Positions 4,665 to 12,709 of a stretch of DNA of 21,170 nt are shown piece by piece. Source of the stretch: CAZEVY01 sp964515555 (GTDB lineage Bacteria > Acidobacteriota > Terriglobia > Bryobacterales > Bryobacteraceae); assembly GCA_964515555.1 (NCBI GenBank), contig CAZEVY010000095.1:1-21170 (forward strand), in the 5' to 3' direction. The position numbers were made by a program, and so were the translations under genes. Below the pieces are notes generated by a model, which was given only the letters and a program-made list of their open reading frames with translations, was not told the DNA's origin and did no database searches. Every line of letters starts with the position of its first letter. The first letter of the stretch is position 1.

Positions 4665-7510
4665 GTCCCGAACGCTTCACGCGCATCCAGGAGTTGTTCC
4701 ACGCCGCGCTCGAGCGTCCCACCGCCGAACGCGCGGCGTTCCTGGCCGCCTCGGGCGAGGACGACGGCCTGCGCGGCGAGGTGGCCGCAATGCTCGATCA
4801 CCATCAGAAGGCGTTCGGCTGGTTCGAGGAGCTGGGCGAGCGGCTCGACCGCGCCGCGCCCGGCGAGATCGACGCCTCGGCCTGGGGAGGCGCCACGGAG
4901 ATCGGGCCGTATCGGCTTCAGCGGTTGATCGGACGCGGCGGCATGGGCGCGGTCTTTCTGGCCGAGCGCGCCGACGGCCAATTCGAGCGGCAAGTGGCCG
5001 TCAAGCTGATCCGCCCGGGGCAGGCCTCGGAGGACGCAGTGCGGCGCTTTCTCGCCGAGCGTCAGATCCTGTCGCGGCTTCAGCATCCGGCGATCGCGCG
5101 GCTCTATGACGGCGGGGTGACCGCGAACGGGCTTCCCTATTACGTCATGGAGTACGTGGACGGCGCGCCGGTCACACTCTGGTGCGACGAGCGGCGGCTC
5201 CCGATACAGGATCGCCTGAGATTGTTTCAAACAATCTGCGAGGCCGTCGATTATGCGCACAGGAACCTGACGGTCCACCGCGACCTGAAACCCGGCAACA
5301 TTCTGGTAACGGCCGAGGGCCGGGCGAAGCTGCTCGACTTCGGGATCGCGAAGCTCCTGGCCGCCCCGGACGCACCGGCGCCGGCGCTCACCGCGACCAG
5401 ACATCGCCCGCTGACTCCCGAATACGCCGCGCCCGAGCAGTTCTCGGGCGGCGCCGTCACCACGGCGACCGACGTTTACGGCCTGGGCGTGGTCCTTTAC
5501 GAGCTGCTTGCGGGCCGCCGCCCGCACGGCGCGAAGACCACCTCGTGGGAGGAACTGGAGCGCGCCGTAGCCGGCGAAGAACCCGCCGCGCCCAGCGCCG
5601 CGGTCGACGAGGCGGCGGCCGGGGCGCGCGGGTCGCGTCTCGACAAGCTCCGCAAGGCGCTGGCGGGCGACCTCGACAAAATCTGTATCAAGGCGCTGCA
5701 CAAGGAGCCGGACCGGCGCTATCACTCCGCGGCGCAACTGCGCGACGACATCGGGCGGCATCTGAACGGACTGCCGGTGGCGGCGCGGCCCGACACGCGA
5801 AGATACCGCGCCGCGAAGTTCGTGCGGCGGCATCGCGCGGGCGTGGCGACGGCGGCGGGCGTGTTTCTGCTGGTGGCGGGCTTCGCGGCTGTGGTGGCGG
5901 TGCAGGCCGTGAGGCTGGCGCGCGAGCGCGACAAGGCGCGGCGGGTCTCGGAGCTGTTCGTCGACCTGTTCACGGTGGCCGACCCGGACCGCGCGCGCGG
6001 CGAGACGGTCTCGGTGCGCGAGATTCTGGACCGCGGCGCCGAGTCGATCGACCGCGGGCTGGCCGGGCAGGACGACGTGCAGTCGTCGCTCATGGAGACA
6101 GTGGGGCGGGTGTATCACAAGCTCGGTCTGTACGAACGCGCCGCTCCGCTGCTGGAGAAGGCCGTCGTTCTCAAGGCGCGCGCCTTCGGCGTCGAGGACC
6201 GCGAGGTCGCCGAGGCCACGCACCGGCTGGGATTACTCCTCAACGATCAAGGACGCTACGACGCGGCCATCATGACGTTGCAGCGCGCGCTCGAGTTGCG
6301 GCGCAAGACGCTCGGCCCGCAGGACCCGCTCCTGGCGCAGAGCATGACGTATCTCGGGCTCGCGCACCTCCGCAAGGGCGACATCAAGGCCGCCGAGCCG
6401 CTGTTCACCGAGGCGGTGTCGCGTCACCGGCGCACGGGCCGCGCGCCGCCGGCGGATTTCGCCGACAGTCTCACGGGTCTGGCGATGCTCCACTACGGCA
6501 AGGGCGCGTACGCGGTCTCGGAGCCGCTGATGCGCGAGGCGCTGGGGTTGCAGCGGACGGCTCTCGGCGCGGATCACCCGCAGATCGCCGACACGCTGAA
6601 CAATCTGGGATCGGTGCTGAGCCGGCTGGGCCGCGACGCCGAGGCCGAACCGATCCAACGCGAGGCGCTCGCGATTCATCGCAAGACGCGCGGCGGCGAT
6701 CATCCGCGCGTGGCGACGACGCTGAACAATCTGGCGCTGATCCTGTTCGTCCGCGGCGATTACGCCGGAGCGGAGCCGCTCTATCGCGAGTCGCTGGCGA
6801 TCCGCCGCGTGAAGCTGGCGGCCGCGCATCCCGATCTCGCGCAGAGCCTCAGCAATCTTGGGCTGTTGCTTCAGAACACGGAACGCTTCGACGAATCGGA
6901 GAAACTCTACGCGGAAGCGCTGGCGATCCGCCGCAAGACGCTGGGACCGCGGCACGTGAACATCGTGCAGAGCCTGAACAACCTCGGCCAGTTATTGCAG
7001 GCCAAGGGCGACCCGGCGCGCGCCGAGGCGTTGCTGCGCGAATCGCTCGACATGGTCCGCGCGCTGCTCGGCGGCCAGCATCCGTTCACGGCGATCAGCC
7101 TCAACAATCTCGCGTCGGCGCTGGACGACCGCGGGAACACGGAGGCCGAGGCTCTCTATCGGGAGGCGCTCGCCATCCGGCGCAAGGCGCTGCCGGCGGG
7201 ACATCCGCACGTCGCCTACACGCTCGCGGGCCTGGGCGATTATCTCGCGCGCCGCGGCAGAGCGGATGAGGCCGAACCGATGCTGCGCGAGGCGGTCGCG
7301 ATCCGGCGGAAGGTGCTGCCGAAGGGGAACTGGGAAATCGCCGAAGCCGAGAGCGCTCTCGGAGCGTGCCTGGCGCGTCGGAGGCGCTTCGACGAGGCCG
7401 GGCCTCTGCTGATCTCGAGTTTCGAGGCGCTGAAGAAATCGCGCGGGCCGGGCGCTGGGGTGACGCGCAAGGCGGCGGCGCGTCTGGCGGAGTTTCGAGG
7501 CCGGCGATAG
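4661..7510 (+). CDS. Transmembrane Ser/Thr protein kinase with TPR array
   Basis: 949-aa eukaryotic-like (Hanks) kinase. A short helical N-terminal segment resembles those of other acidobacterial sigma-linked kinases. The kinase domain spans about residues 80-350: IGRGGMGAVFLA (P-loop, about 90), VAVKLI (Lys about 114), HRDLKPGN (about 206-213), DFGIAK (about 226), APEQ. One TM helix lies around 393-414 (AGVFLLVAGFAAVVAVQAV). About eleven TPR units of roughly 42 residues follow, many with the kinesin-light-chain-like pattern NNLG...GDYAGAEPLYRESLAIRR. The catalytic residues are present, so an active enzyme is expected. The TPR half would lie outside the cytoplasm and bind a ligand or partner protein. 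I chose ATG 4661 because it overlaps the sigma stop as ATGA; the open frame extends 48 codons further up inside the sigma gene. Confidence 0.95.
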   Translation: MSPERFTRIQELFHAALERPTAERAAFLAASGEDDGLRGEVAAMLDHHQKAFGWFEELGERLDRAAPGEIDASAWGGATEIGPYRLQRLIGRGGMGAVFLAERADGQFERQVAVKLIRPGQASEDAVRRFLAERQILSRLQHPAIARLYDGGVTANGLPYYVMEYVDGAPVTLWCDERRLPIQDRLRLFQTICEAVDYAHRNLTVHRDLKPGNILVTAEGRAKLLDFGIAKLLAAPDAPAPALTATRHRPLTPEYAAPEQFSGGAVTTATDVYGLGVVLYELLAGRRPHGAKTTSWEELERAVAGEEPAAPSAAVDEAAAGARGSRLDKLRKALAGDLDKICIKALHKEPDRRYHSAAQLRDDIGRHLNGLPVAARPDTRRYRAAKFVRRHRAGVATAAGVFLLVAGFAAVVAVQAVRLARERDKARRVSELFVDLFTVADPDRARGETVSVREILDRGAESIDRGLAGQDDVQSSLMETVGRVYHKLGLYERAAPLLEKAVVLKARAFGVEDREVAEATHRLGLLLNDQGRYDAAIMTLQRALELRRKTLGPQDPLLAQSMTYLGLAHLRKGDIKAAEPLFTEAVSRHRRTGRAPPADFADSLTGLAMLHYGKGAYAVSEPLMREALGLQRTALGADHPQIADTLNNLGSVLSRLGRDAEAEPIQREALAIHRKTRGGDHPRVATTLNNLALILFVRGDYAGAEPLYRESLAIRRVKLAAAHPDLAQSLSNLGLLLQNTERFDESEKLYAEALAIRRKTLGPRHVNIVQSLNNLGQLLQAKGDPARAEALLRESLDMVRALLGGQHPFTAISLNNLASALDDRGNTEAEALYREALAIRRKALPAGHPHVAYTLAGLGDYLARRGRADEAEPMLREAVAIRRKVLPKGNWEIAEAESALGACLARRRRFDEAGPLLISSFEALKKSRGPGAGVTRKAAARLAEFRGRR

Positions 7511-7522
7511 GAAGAATGATTT

Positions 7523-7602
7523 GGCCGCAGATGAACGGAGATGAAGGCAGATAAGATCGATGGCCTTGTCCGATCTGCGTTTATCTGCGTTCATCCGCGG
7601 CC
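7523..7602. repeat. Long imperfect hairpin repeat between convergent genes
   Basis: Left arm 7523-7559 (begins GGCCGCAGATGAACGGAGAT) and right arm 7571-7602 are inverted copies of one unit, roughly GGCCGCAGATGAACGCAGAT plus AACGCAGATCG. The left arm has a few changes and a small insertion, with about 11 bases of loop. A third copy is at 14975-15012. The hairpin lies between the stop codons of the kinase and of the minus-strand protease, so it may end transcription from both sides. It looks like an interspersed repeat rather than a classical terminator, as it lacks a T tract. Confidence 0.75.
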
Positions 7603-7610
7603 ATCCATTT

Positions 7611-8243
7611 CTATTCCCGACAGGACACCAGCCGCTTCTCCACTCCCGGCCCGCCCCCCAGCCTTGCGGCGAAGCCCGTGAGGTTGGCGACCGCGAAGCT
7701 GACGCCGCTGAGGTTGCGCTCGACCGGCTGGCCGGGAATGGGCCGCGGGTACCCTGACGCGAGAAAACATGGCCGTCCGCCGCGCATCTCGACGCGATAG
7801 GTCTCGCGCGGACAGCTCCAATCGACGTCGACGCCGACGACGCCGGCGAGCGACCCGGGCAGCGCTTCGTGCGCCGCGATGAGCGTCGCCCCGGCGGCGA
7901 GGACGCGGGCGACGGCGCGCTCGAAGTGCGCGCGGTGCGCCTCGTTGGTCGTGCCGAGGCTGAGGTTGATGAGATCGGCGCGCTCGGCGAGCGCCCAGTC
8001 GATGGCGCGCAGGAGGCGGTCGAGCGAGGTGTTGAGAGTGCGGTCGAAGACCTTGGCGATGAGCAGCTCGGCGCCGGGCGCCCGTTCGCGGATGGCGCCG
8101 GCGACGGCGGTGCCATGGCCGAGGTAGTCGAGGTAGGACGGCGAATTCTCGCGCGCGCCGATGGCGACACCGCCCGCGACACCGGCGACGTGCGGGTGCA
8201 CGGGATTCACCCCGCTATCGATGATGGCGACGCGGACGCTCAC
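7611..8243 (-). CDS. Miniature subtilisin-like (S8) serine peptidase
   Basis: 210-aa protein of the S8 fold, shorter than typical subtilases and consisting of the core domain only. Triad motifs are VAIIDSGVNP (Asp9), YLGHGTAVAGAI (His43) and NLSGVSFAVANLTG (Ser182); INLSLGT (about 92-98) is the substrate-binding strand. There is no signal peptide, propeptide or TM segment, so it is expected in the cytoplasm. Where subtilisin has AAGN with its oxyanion-hole Asn, this protein reads IAAHEALPG, so that Asn appears absent; reduced or altered activity is possible. It starts at GTG 8243, 8 bases after the stop of the HEPN-partner gene, and is last in the minus-strand run. A role in maturing a peptide or protein exported by the nearby ABC transporter is a guess. 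Confidence 0.85.
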   Translation of the reverse strand: MSVRVAIIDSGVNPVHPHVAGVAGGVAIGARENSPSYLDYLGHGTAVAGAIRERAPGAELLIAKVFDRTLNTSLDRLLRAIDWALAERADLINLSLGTTNEAHRAHFERAVARVLAAGATLIAAHEALPGSLAGVVGVDVDWSCPRETYRVEMRGGRPCFLASGYPRPIPGQPVERNLSGVSFAVANLTGFAARLGGGPGVEKRLVSCRE

Positions 8244-8251
8244 GCGGGACG

Positions 8252-8926
8252 TCAGGCCACCGACGGCGATATCACCGGATCAAGCCACGCCACCTTGCAA
8301 TCCGGGAATCGGTTCGGTCGATGAAGCGCAACCTCGAATCGCGTCTTGACGTTCTCAATTCCCCTCAGGGGTCCGTGCTGAGGGTGAAATCGTATGGTTA
8401 CCTGCGTTCCAACTACGTCGAAGAGAAGTCTTAACCCGGAAGATCTAGCCTCCTCATCCCCAATCTCAGCGAGTCTTTCCTCTCCGATTACCCGATCGAG
8501 GTTCGCAAGGAGAGACTCTCCTGTCCACCGATAGACCAGGGCATTGGAAAACCGAATCCACGATCTGCCACTCGCGAGCGCGCTCATTCGAGGGACCACA
8601 GCGTCACCCTCGTTCCATGCCGCCATTCGCGCCCACAGCTCGACGCTCGACAGGGCATTCTCCAACGTGCTTTGACCCGGTTCCCGCAGCGAAACATCGG
8701 TGACGTCGAGTCCGGAAAGAGAGAGTCGAGCCATGACCTCCAGCACTTTGCGGTATCCGAACCTACCTTCAGCGGCTAGCAGCGAGCCGATTGCAAGCCT
8801 CCAGTACTCTCGATCGGTCGTGTAGATCCAGGACATCCATTCGACCGTAACGCCGTCACGGTCCAATTGCTGGAGCAAGGCGGCGCCGTCCTCGATCAAG
8901 CCGTCTACCAGTTCTGTCTTAACCAC
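8252..8926 (-). CDS. Unknown protein overlapping a HEPN gene (224 aa)
   Basis: I do not recognise a named domain. The 224-aa product has no signal peptide or TM helix. The N-terminal part (DRDGVTVEWMSWIYTTDREYW then RLAIGS) reads as two beta strands with a turn, followed by a helical stretch (YRKVLEVMARLSL). The C-terminal part is again strand-rich and charged (ENVKTRFEVALHRP). The GTG start at 8926 lies inside the HEPN gene: the reading frames overlap by 22 bases (8905-8926), a sign of tight coupling and joint function. Base composition is lower in GC than the flanking genes; for example 32 of 60 bases at 8401-8460 are G or C, against 49 of 60 at 7861-7920. It may be the partner or antitoxin of the HEPN protein. 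Existence of the gene is well supported; function is open. Confidence 0.8.
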   Translation of the reverse strand: MVKTELVDGLIEDGAALLQQLDRDGVTVEWMSWIYTTDREYWRLAIGSLLAAEGRFGYRKVLEVMARLSLSGLDVTDVSLREPGQSTLENALSSVELWARMAAWNEGDAVVPRMSALASGRSWIRFSNALVYRWTGESLLANLDRVIGEERLAEIGDEEARSSGLRLLFDVVGTQVTIRFHPQHGPLRGIENVKTRFEVALHRPNRFPDCKVAWLDPVISPSVA

Positions 8927-9303
8927 TCAAATACCCCGTCCGTTTCGTCGGTCAACGCCGCGATCATGTCGGCAGCTTCCACATCACCTCGCGTGGCATA
9001 TCGGCACTCTTCCGTCCACTCTGCGACGAGAGTCCAATTTGCCCGCAGTAACGCATTGTCGTCCAAGGTCCTTCGCAGATCGGCGACATCGAGCAACTTC
9101 TGCAGATCGTGTGTGTAGTACTTATTCGCGTCTTTAGGCGGAAAGTCATCAGCCTTCGTCTTGCGTGAAATGCATGCCTTTAACCCACACTCGACACAAT
9201 ACCCGGCCAAGTAATACGCACCGGCAAAGCGGCCGGCCGCCAGCAACGCCTTCGCATTCTCGAGACGCTCCGATGCGAGCAACTGAAACTCCTGACGGTT
9301 CAC
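8905..9303 (-). CDS. HEPN-domain protein
   Basis: 132-aa all-helical protein. RLENAKALLAAGRFAGAYYL then AGYCVECGLKACI (residues 13-45) is the characteristic first helical pair of HEPN proteins, and YYTHDLQKLLDVADL (62-76) matches the later conserved THDL element. Many HEPN proteins are RNases in toxin-antitoxin or defence systems, but the catalytic R-x(4-6)-H signature is not evident here: the residues before His65 are KDANKYYT. So it could be a non-catalytic or divergent HEPN. It starts at GTG 9303 with no clear Shine-Dalgarno site, 13 bases after a TGATATCCT element. It overlaps the next gene by 22 bases. GC content is lower than in the ABC transporter gene upstream, consistent with transfer as a two-gene cassette. 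Confidence 0.85.
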   Translation of the reverse strand: MNRQEFQLLASERLENAKALLAAGRFAGAYYLAGYCVECGLKACISRKTKADDFPPKDANKYYTHDLQKLLDVADLRRTLDDNALLRANWTLVAEWTEECRYATRGDVEAADMIAALTDETDGVFEWLRQNW

Positions 9304-9316
9304 CGATTCCGAAACA

Positions 9317-9325
9317 AGGATATCA
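9317..9325 (-). promoter_or_regulatory. Extended -10 promoter (TGATATCCT) of the HEPN cassette
   Basis: On the minus strand TGATATCCT lies 13 bases before the HEPN GTG at 9303, in the 33-base gap after the ABC transporter stop. It matches the TGATANNCT motif used elsewhere in the window. It suggests the HEPN pair can be transcribed independently of the upstream operon. Confidence 0.45.
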
Positions 9326-9336
9326 GGCGACGCGGT

Positions 9337-11007
9337 TCACGCGGGGGCCGTCGCGACGGCCGTCACGCGCGCGCCTTCAAGCGACAGCACCAAATCCGCG
9401 CGATCGGCGACCGAGCGGCGATGCGTGATGAGCACCACCGTGCGGCCGCGCATGCGGTCGACGACGGCGTCGATGAGGGCGCGCTCGGTGGCGGGGTCGA
9501 CGGCGGCGGTGGGTTCGTCGAGCACCAGCACCGAAGGGCGGCGCAGGAGCGCGCGTGCGATGGCGATGCGCTGGCGTTCGCCCGCCGAAATTGCCAGGCC
9601 GCGCTCGCCGACGATGGTGTCGTAACCCTGGGGCAGCGCGGCGATGAAGTCGTCGATGGCGGCGGCGCGGGCGGCGGCGCGAATCTCGCCGTCGGTCGCC
9701 TCGGGAAGGGCGTAGGCGATGTTCTCGCGCACGCTGGCGTGGAAGAGAATCGGCGACTGGTCGACCAGCAGCACCTCGCGGCGCAGGTCGGCGAGGCGGA
9801 GATCACGGACATCGCGACCGTCGAGAAGGACGGCGCCTGCGGCGGGGTCCTGGAAGCGGACGATGAGGTCGGCGATAGTCGACTTCCCCGCCCCGCTCGG
9901 CCCGACGATGACGCACAGGCTCCCGGCGGGAATGTCGAACGACACGCGATCGAGTACGAGTACATCGCGATCGTGGCGATAGCCGACCTCGCGGAAGGCG
10001 ATGTCGCCGCGGGCGGACTCGAGGGCCGTGGCGCCGGGGCGCTCGACAACGTCGGGCTGCGCGTCGAAGAGCTCGAAGACGCGGCTCAGCGAGGCGCGCG
10101 CGGTGGACAGGTTCGTCCAGATGCCCATCACGCCGGCGACCGGACCGAGCAGGCGCATGTAGTAGGCCATAAAGGCGACCAGCGCGCCGACGGTCATCGT
10201 GCCGTCGATCACGTGCTTGCCGCCGTAGAGGAACACGGCGGCGGTCGCCAGCGCGAGCGCGGTTCCGGGAAGCGCGCCGGTCATCGACGCGGTGAGCTGC
10301 ATGCGCATGAGCGCGTCGATGAAGCGTCCGTTGGCGGTGCGGAAGCGTCCGGCCTCGTGCTCCTGCGCGTTGGAGGCGGCGACGAGGCGCAGGCCGGTGA
10401 GCGTCTCCAGGAGAAAGCTGCCGATCTCGGCGCTGCGCTCGCGCATCTCGCGCACCTGGGCAGTGAGGCGGTTCTGGTAGCGGCGCAGCATCAGCACGCA
10501 CACCGGGACGAGCGCGAGCGTCAGGAAGAACAGCGCCGTGTTCAGCCAGACCATGATGGCGACGCTGCCGGCCAGGAAGACGGCGTTGGAGGTGATGGAG
10601 AGGGCCGAATCGGCCGCGACGCGCTGGACCTCGGCTATGTCGTTGTTGATGCGCGAAACAATATCGCCCATTTTTGTTTTGGCGAAGTAGCGCGGCGAGA
10701 GAGTCTGCAAGCGGCGGTAGAGGGCGAGGCGCATGTCGAAGAGCACGTCGGCCGAGACGCGCACGTAGCGGAAGCGCGAGAAGACCGCCAGGGCGAAGCC
10801 GCCGACGGTGGCGAGCACCATCAGCCCGGCGATGGCGACCAGGGCGCGGGCGTCGCGCTTGAGCAGCGCGTCGTCGACGATGAGCTTGGCGATGTAGGGT
10901 TGCGCGAGGCTGACGAGGGTGGATACGAGGCTGATGGCGACGACGAGAAGCAGTCGCCGCCAGTAGGGGACCAGGAAGGGAAGGACGCGCCGGTATTCGG
11001 AGAACAT
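9337..11007 (-). CDS. ABC transporter, fused permease and ATPase (exporter type)
   Basis: 556-aa half-transporter of the MsbA/LmrA-like (ABCB-type) exporter fold, working as a dimer in the inner membrane. The N-terminal membrane domain (about residues 1-300) has six hydrophobic segments, e.g. LLLVVAISLVSTLVSLAQPY and AVFLAGSVAIMVWLN. The ATPase domain (about 325-550) carries Walker A GPSGAGKST, Q-loop LLVDQSPILF, signature ISAGERQRIAIARAL (a variant of LSGGQ), Walker B VLVLDEPT and H-loop LITHR. The ISAGE signature is an odd variant but keeps the S and G positions needed for ATP contact. No C39 peptidase domain is fused. It starts 7 bases after the stop of the carboxypeptidase-regulatory-like gene. 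The substrate is unknown; lipid, drug or peptide are all possible. Confidence 0.94.
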   Translation of the reverse strand: MFSEYRRVLPFLVPYWRRLLLVVAISLVSTLVSLAQPYIAKLIVDDALLKRDARALVAIAGLMVLATVGGFALAVFSRFRYVRVSADVLFDMRLALYRRLQTLSPRYFAKTKMGDIVSRINNDIAEVQRVAADSALSITSNAVFLAGSVAIMVWLNTALFFLTLALVPVCVLMLRRYQNRLTAQVREMRERSAEIGSFLLETLTGLRLVAASNAQEHEAGRFRTANGRFIDALMRMQLTASMTGALPGTALALATAAVFLYGGKHVIDGTMTVGALVAFMAYYMRLLGPVAGVMGIWTNLSTARASLSRVFELFDAQPDVVERPGATALESARGDIAFREVGYRHDRDVLVLDRVSFDIPAGSLCVIVGPSGAGKSTIADLIVRFQDPAAGAVLLDGRDVRDLRLADLRREVLLVDQSPILFHASVRENIAYALPEATDGEIRAAARAAAIDDFIAALPQGYDTIVGERGLAISAGERQRIAIARALLRRPSVLVLDEPTAAVDPATERALIDAVVDRMRGRTVVLITHRRSVADRADLVLSLEGARVTAVATAPA

Positions 11008-11014
11008 ATCCGGC

Positions 11015-12628
11015 TCAGGGCGTCTGGTTGATCGTCAACTTCAACTCGGCGCTCTTTTTCTCCGAGGGCCGGACTTCGAGCAAAAGCGCCGCGCCTTCAT
11101 AGGGGCGCAGGAACTCCGGGTCGTACATCACGGCGTTGGCGTCGACCTTGTCCCAGGCGAAGAGCTTATAGCTCCCGGGTGCGACGCCCTTAATCGAGAA
11201 GCGCCCGTCGGCGGAGGCGGTCGCGGTCTTGTGGTAGCTGCGGCTGCGGCGCGCGCCGGTGGGGACGAGCGTAATGGTGGCGCCGTCGGCGGCTTCGTTC
11301 TCAGCCTTCACGACGCCCTCGACGACACCGGCGTCGGCGCCGAAGACGACCACCAGTTCGGTGCGCGACGGCACGCCGGCGGTCAGGTCGATCTCGCCGT
11401 CGGTGACGTCGGTCGTGCCCCAGCGTACGGATTTCAGGTAGAGTCCGGCAGTCGCGCCGGGCAGCACGCGGTAGACGTTAGGATCGACCGCGCGGATCAC
11501 GAGGGCGCCGTCGGGGGCGATGGAGCCCGACCCGGCGCCGTAACTGCGTCCGGGTCCTTGCAGGTGCACGCTGAGCTCGGTCACCCTGGTCGCGGTCTCG
11601 CCTTCGATGCGCACGACGCCGGTGACGTCCATGGGCGGGACGGGGCGCAGCTCGACGCCGTTGATGTCGGAGTCGGCGACCTGCACCGGCATCAGCGCCG
11701 TGTAGCGATGTCCCTCGAACGAGTAGCTGCCGATGATGTGGAGACGGCCCGGCGCGACGCCGAAGATTTCGAACTTGCCGTCCTTGTCGTCGATCGAGCT
11801 GGAGGTGGAGGAGCTGCCTGTGTCGGTGGCGAGCATGATGCCGGCGGAGACGGTGGCGCCCGGCGGCGCGACGACGCGGCCACGGATGGTGGGGAATCGC
11901 CCGCGGCGCACGGTCATGGCGATGTTGGCGAGCTGCTGGCCGGGCGTGAGGTCGATGGCCGCGGCGCCGGTGGGGTCCTGCGCGCCCGGATAGTAGGACG
12001 TGAGGAACGACTCGGCCTCATCGGCGGATTGCGCGCGCATGCGCTGCACGCCGGCGCGCAGGTAATACTTGCCGGCGGGCAGGTCGAAGATGCGGTACTC
12101 GCCGAGGTCGTTGGTCGACGCGGTGCGATGCTCGGCGAGCTCGCGGCCGCGCACGGTGTAGCGATGCACGAGCGCGGCGATCTGCACGCCCTTCACGGGA
12201 TCGCCGTCCTCGTCGGTGACGCGGCCGGCGATGGCGCCCAAGGGGGTCAACTTGATGCTGAGGTTGGTCTTGCGGTCGCCGGGCGCGAGCAGGATCGGCT
12301 CGACTTTCTTGCCGGCCTGCCGCGTGCCCAGTTCGAGGCTGGCGAAGCCGTCGCGGCGCGCGACGAGGCGGTAGTCGCCGGGCTCGACGTTGGGGAACAG
12401 GAAGGCGCCAGAGGGGTCGGAGGAGACGGTCATGGTGGGAGTGGGCGCGCCGGGCTTCTGGTCGCGCTGGGCGACGTTCATGCGGATCGTGAGGCGCACT
12501 TTGCGGAGGGGCTCGCCGGTGGCGGAGTTGAAGACGGCGCCTTCGAGGCTGGCCTTGTCGCGTTCCTGGGCGACGGGGGGCTGCTGCGCGGCGAGGAGTG
12601 CGGCCAGGGCGAGCGGCGCGGGGCTCAT
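11015..12628 (-). CDS. Secreted protein with carboxypeptidase-regulatory-like (beta-sandwich) repeats
   Basis: 537-aa protein built from repeated CarboxypepD_reg-like or prealbumin-like domains, an expanded group in Solibacter-like Acidobacteria. Repeats are visible as strand pairs ending in a glycine loop: ASLEGAVFNSATGEPL with FLFPNVEPGDYRLVAR; GAIAGRVTDEDGDPVKGVQI with YRIFDLPAGKYYLRAG; TIRGRVVAPPGATVSAGI with FEIFGVAPGRLHIIG; and VVEGVVKAENEAADGATI with FSIKGVAPGSYKLFAWD. No peptidase catalytic domain is present. The hydrophobic start (APLALAALLAAQ) suggests export. I chose ATG 12628, which sits 7 bases after a TACACT -10; an in-frame ATG at 12670 would add 14 residues and cannot be excluded. 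It leads the minus-strand run into the ABC transporter. Likely a surface or periplasmic binding protein; exact role unknown. Confidence 0.88.
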   Translation of the reverse strand: MSPAPLALAALLAAQQPPVAQERDKASLEGAVFNSATGEPLRKVRLTIRMNVAQRDQKPGAPTPTMTVSSDPSGAFLFPNVEPGDYRLVARRDGFASLELGTRQAGKKVEPILLAPGDRKTNLSIKLTPLGAIAGRVTDEDGDPVKGVQIAALVHRYTVRGRELAEHRTASTNDLGEYRIFDLPAGKYYLRAGVQRMRAQSADEAESFLTSYYPGAQDPTGAAAIDLTPGQQLANIAMTVRRGRFPTIRGRVVAPPGATVSAGIMLATDTGSSSTSSSIDDKDGKFEIFGVAPGRLHIIGSYSFEGHRYTALMPVQVADSDINGVELRPVPPMDVTGVVRIEGETATRVTELSVHLQGPGRSYGAGSGSIAPDGALVIRAVDPNVYRVLPGATAGLYLKSVRWGTTDVTDGEIDLTAGVPSRTELVVVFGADAGVVEGVVKAENEAADGATITLVPTGARRSRSYHKTATASADGRFSIKGVAPGSYKLFAWDKVDANAVMYDPEFLRPYEGAALLLEVRPSEKKSAELKLTINQTP

Positions 12629-12635
12629 GGATTCG

Positions 12636-12641
12636 AGTGTA
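12636..12641 (-). promoter_or_regulatory. Candidate -10 (TACACT) of the carboxypeptidase-regulatory-like gene
   Basis: On the minus strand TACACT matches 4 of 6 bases of the -10 consensus and lies 7 bases before ATG 12628, which would give a leaderless transcript. No clear -35 was found. Confidence 0.3.
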
Positions 12642-12709
12642 CTGCCGGGGGGGACCCGGAGGGGTCGCACGGCGTGTTGGGGGGCGGCGCCGGGGCATTT
12701 ACAGCCTGC

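Noticed and set aside
4526..6223. 565-codon minus-strand open frame opposite sigma and kinase
   Set aside because: Shadow of the two coding genes; no recognisable features.
6953..6958. Further CACGTG hexamers (6953, also 10210, 12887 and 17598) as extra parS sites
   Set aside because: Their flanks do not match TGTTNC/GNAACA; only 3944-3959 fits the full consensus.
5182..7269. 695-codon plus-strand open frame inside the TPR kinase gene
   Set aside because: Arg/Gly/Ala-rich composition typical of an out-of-frame reading of high-GC DNA; the kinase-TPR frame is clearly coding.
6070..7450. Possible tandem DNA repeat in the TPR region
   Set aside because: Repetition is at the protein level (about 42-residue TPR units) with divergent codons; it is not a DNA repeat array or CRISPR.
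9421..11031. 536-codon plus-strand open frame opposite the ABC transporter
   Set aside because: Antisense shadow; no domain or motif, while the minus strand has a complete ABC exporter.
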